Shown: positions 5,709 through 6,619 of the stretch, in pieces
Numbering within the stretch: position 1 is the first letter of the stretch
Layout of the letters: the number at the start of each line of letters is the position of its first letter
Origin: an uncultured Microbacterium sp.
GTDB taxonomy: Bacteria > Actinomycetota > Actinomycetes > Actinomycetales > Microbacteriaceae
NCBI GenBank assembly: GCA_937926065.1
Contig: CALANM010000109.1
Coordinates: forward strand, 1 to 6,619
Length of the DNA: 6,619 nt
Direction of reading: 5' to 3'
The notes under the pieces: generated by a model
What the model was told of the DNA's origin: nothing
The model's database searches: none
The model's input: only the letters and a program-made list of their open reading frames with translations
Translations under genes and position numbers: made by a program

Positions 5709-5836
5709 GGCAGGGGGGCCGCGGCGGCCGCGCCGCCTGCCGTGCGCTGCCTGCTGCCGAGATCGCCGTCTGCTGCCGAGACCGCCCGTCGCTGCCGCGC
5801 ACTACCCGGCGATGTCGGCAGGAAGCGGCGATCTCG
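5709..5836. repeat. GC-rich inverted and imperfect direct repeats between transporter and tRNA-Ser
   Basis: This stretch of the divergent gap holds GGCAGG (5709-5714) with CCTGCC (5736-5741) enclosing GGCGGC/GCCGCC (5723-5728 with 5732-5737). It also holds two imperfect 19-20-base direct repeats starting CTGCTGCCGAGA (5751-5769 and 5770-5789) followed by a partial third (GCTGCCG from 5791). An 11-base inverted repeat joins CGAGATCGCCG (5758-5768) with 5826-5836. It could be a regulator-binding region for the transporter or only GC-rich low complexity. Confidence 0.4.
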
Positions 5837-5852
5837 CGCCGCTCTGGCTCGA

Positions 5853-5882
5853 TTGGCGCCTGCGGGTCGCGTCACGTAAACT
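5853..5882 (+). promoter_or_regulatory. Promoter of tRNA-Ser
   Basis: TTGGCG (5853-5858) and TAAACT (5877-5882) are separated by 18 bases. The predicted start of transcription, about 7 bases after the -10 box, coincides with the 5' end of the tRNA at 5890, leaving almost no leader. Confidence 0.6.
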
Positions 5883-5889
5883 GGTCGAT

Positions 5890-5980
5890 GGTGACGTGTC
5901 CGAGCGGCCGAAGGTGCAACTCTCGAAAAGTTGTGTAGGGTAACCCCCTACCGTGGGTTCAAATCCCACCGTCACCGCCA
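5890..5980 (+). tRNA. tRNA-Ser (anticodon CGA)
   Basis: The gene is 91 bases long with an encoded CCA end (5978-5980). The acceptor stem GGTGACG (5890-5896) pairs with CGTCACC (5970-5976), and the discriminator base is G (5977). The anticodon stem CAACT/AGTTG (5917-5921 with 5929-5933) encloses a 7-base loop with anticodon CGA at 5924-5926, which reads the serine codon UCG. A long variable arm with stem TAGGG/CCCTA (5936-5940 with 5946-5950) marks it as a class II tRNA. The T arm is GTGGG, TTCAAAT, CCCAC (5953-5969). It is divergent from the transporter and followed after 4 bases by a strong terminator. tRNA-Ser genes are frequent integration targets, though no repeated 3' end is found inside this window. 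Confidence 0.97.
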
Positions 5981-5984
5981 CTTC

Positions 5985-6036
5985 AGAAGCCCCGCGAACC
6001 CTTGGAAACATTGGGACCGCGGGGCTTCTCGTTTAT
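5985..6036 (+). terminator. Intrinsic terminator of tRNA-Ser
   Basis: AGAAGCCCCGCG (5985-5996) pairs perfectly with 6018-6029 to form a 12-bp GC-rich stem. The 21-base loop contains a further CCC/GGG pairing. It is followed by CGTTTAT, a short T-rich stretch, and begins 4 bases after the CCA end. Confidence 0.85.
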
Positions 6037-6121
6037 CAGTCGCCCGTTCCCAGCGGCGCAGCCGCAACGCGAGGGCGGCGGCCCAGATCTCGTAGTCGAA
6101 AGCTGCGAAGGCTCTCGGTAT

Positions 6122-6154
6122 CGCGCAAGTCCGGCGGACTGCGGACGTTGCGCG
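6122..6154. repeat. Imperfect 12-bp hairpin with one bulge
   Basis: CGCGCAA-GTCCG (6122-6133) pairs with CGGAC-(G)-TTGCGCG (6142-6154) around an 8-base loop, with a single bulged G at 6147. The left half also overlaps a small palindrome, GTCCGGCGGAC. It lies in the gene-free stretch 6040-6204, in which I see no convincing gene. No T-run follows on either strand. Role unknown. Confidence 0.4.
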
Positions 6155-6204
6155 GAAACTCGGTGCTCGGCGAGGGGCTCGTGGTCAAGCCCAGGTGACA
6201 CGCC

Positions 6205-6254
6205 CAGCACGACGGAGGGCCCCTCGCCGTGAGCGGGAGGCCCTCCTCGTGCTG
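6205..6254 (-). terminator. Terminator of the right-end gene
   Basis: A 16-bp stem with one bulged base (C6213) joins 6205-6221 (CAGCACGA, then GGAGGGCC) with 6239-6254, loop of 17 bases. It starts 8 bases after the stop codon at 6263 on the - strand, as expected for that gene's terminator. No T-run follows. Confidence 0.7.
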
Positions 6255-6262
6255 TGGATGGT

Positions 6263-6619
6263 CTACTGCTTGCTCATCTCCACGGTCATCGTGACGCCCA
6301 TAGCGGTGAGCTCGTAGCTCAGCACGCCGTCTTTGAAGGCGAACGTCTTCGTCGGGTCGCTCGAAGCGAGCAGCGCGTTCTCGGTCTTGCTGGTGTCGTT
6401 AGCGGAGTCCCACGTGTACTCGGTGACGTCCTCGGTGGGGGCGACGTAGGTCCCCACCCAGTAGATCGCCGTTCCCGAGTCGGCTTCATTGACCCAGTTG
6501 ATTTCGATGACATCGCCGCTGATGGTGGCCGCCTGGTAGCTGTCCTCGGACTTCGAGTTGGTCTGCTTCCACTCGCCGGTCAGGTCAAGCGGTTCGGCCG
6601 GCGCGACCTCTTCCTCGGT
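6263..6619 (-). CDS. C-terminal part of a probable secreted or lipoprotein-type hypothetical protein (5' end outside window)
   Basis: The frame is open to the right edge, so only the last 118 residues are seen. They start T-E-E-E-V-A-P-A-E-P, an acidic, Pro/Ala-containing linker, and then a compact domain beginning L-T-G-E-W-K-Q at residues about 13-19. The domain is rich in Thr, Ser, Trp and Tyr with alternating hydrophobic residues (for example I-E-I-N-W-V and A-I-Y-W-V-G-T-Y), has no cysteine, and looks all-beta, like a small barrel or sandwich. I recall similar domains in hypothetical proteins of Actinobacteria and Firmicutes, often after a lipoprotein signal and a short linker, some on mobile elements; this memory is not a database result. 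Codons such as GAA, AAT and GGA are more frequent here than in radA or ldh and GC is somewhat lower, which is compatible with acquisition. Followed by a strong hairpin. Confidence 0.8.
   Translation of the reverse strand, partial: TEEEVAPAEPLDLTGEWKQTNSKSEDSYQAATISGDVIEINWVNEADSGTAIYWVGTYVAPTEDVTEYTWDSANDTSKTENALLASSDPTKTFAFKDGVLSYELTAMGVTMTVEMSKQ

Noticed and set aside
4402..5943. 513-codon open frame on the + strand opposite the transporter gene
   Set aside because: It translates to Arg/Asp/Glu/His-rich low-complexity sequence, the usual antisense shadow of a hydrophobic membrane protein, and runs into tRNA-Ser.
1..6619. CRISPR array, insertion sequence, toxin-antitoxin pair or phage-defence genes
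   Set aside because: No regularly spaced repeats, transposase, integrase or paired small defence-type genes are present in the window.

Overview
The window reads as chromosomal DNA of a high-GC actinobacterium. GC is around 65-70 percent, codons strongly prefer G or C in the third position, and the proteins look most like those of Microbacteriaceae such as Microbacterium. The genus is an inference from protein style and cannot be proven here. Most of the window is ordinary core or near-core chromosome.

Layout from left to right: (1) The 3' part of a membrane-anchored secreted-domain protein on the + strand (to 671). It converges, with a 15-base gap, on (2) a 135-residue SseB-like protein on the - strand (687-1094). 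(3) A 424-base stretch (1095-1518) without a convincing gene, rich in inverted repeats, including two perfect 12-bp stems. (4) A very basic 44-residue protein on the - strand (1519-1653) with its own good sigma-A-type promoter. (5) radA, the DNA-repair/branch-migration ATPase (1762-3120, -). (6) ldh, an L-lactate dehydrogenase that keeps the residues for fructose-1,6-bisphosphate activation (3209-4162, -). (7) A DHA2-type drug:H+ antiporter of the major facilitator superfamily (4294-5676, -). (8) A tRNA-Ser(CGA) gene on the + strand (5890-5980) with promoter and strong terminator. (9) About 200 bases of non-coding sequence with hairpins. (10) The C-terminal 118 residues of a gene on the - strand that runs off the right edge.

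The - strand genes look independently transcribed rather than forming one operon. They are separated by 88-131 bases, and four of them have a -10-like hexamer only 6-7 bases before the start codon with no clear ribosome binding site, a layout typical of leaderless mRNAs in Actinobacteria. The products share no single pathway: RadA acts in recombinational repair, Ldh reoxidises NADH with pyruvate, and the transporter exports drugs.

I did not find a convincing new multi-gene system. The items most worth a second look are the 44-residue basic protein with its promoter and paired repeats, the structured gap at 1095-1518, and the change of character to the right of tRNA-Ser, which could mark the edge of an accessory segment.
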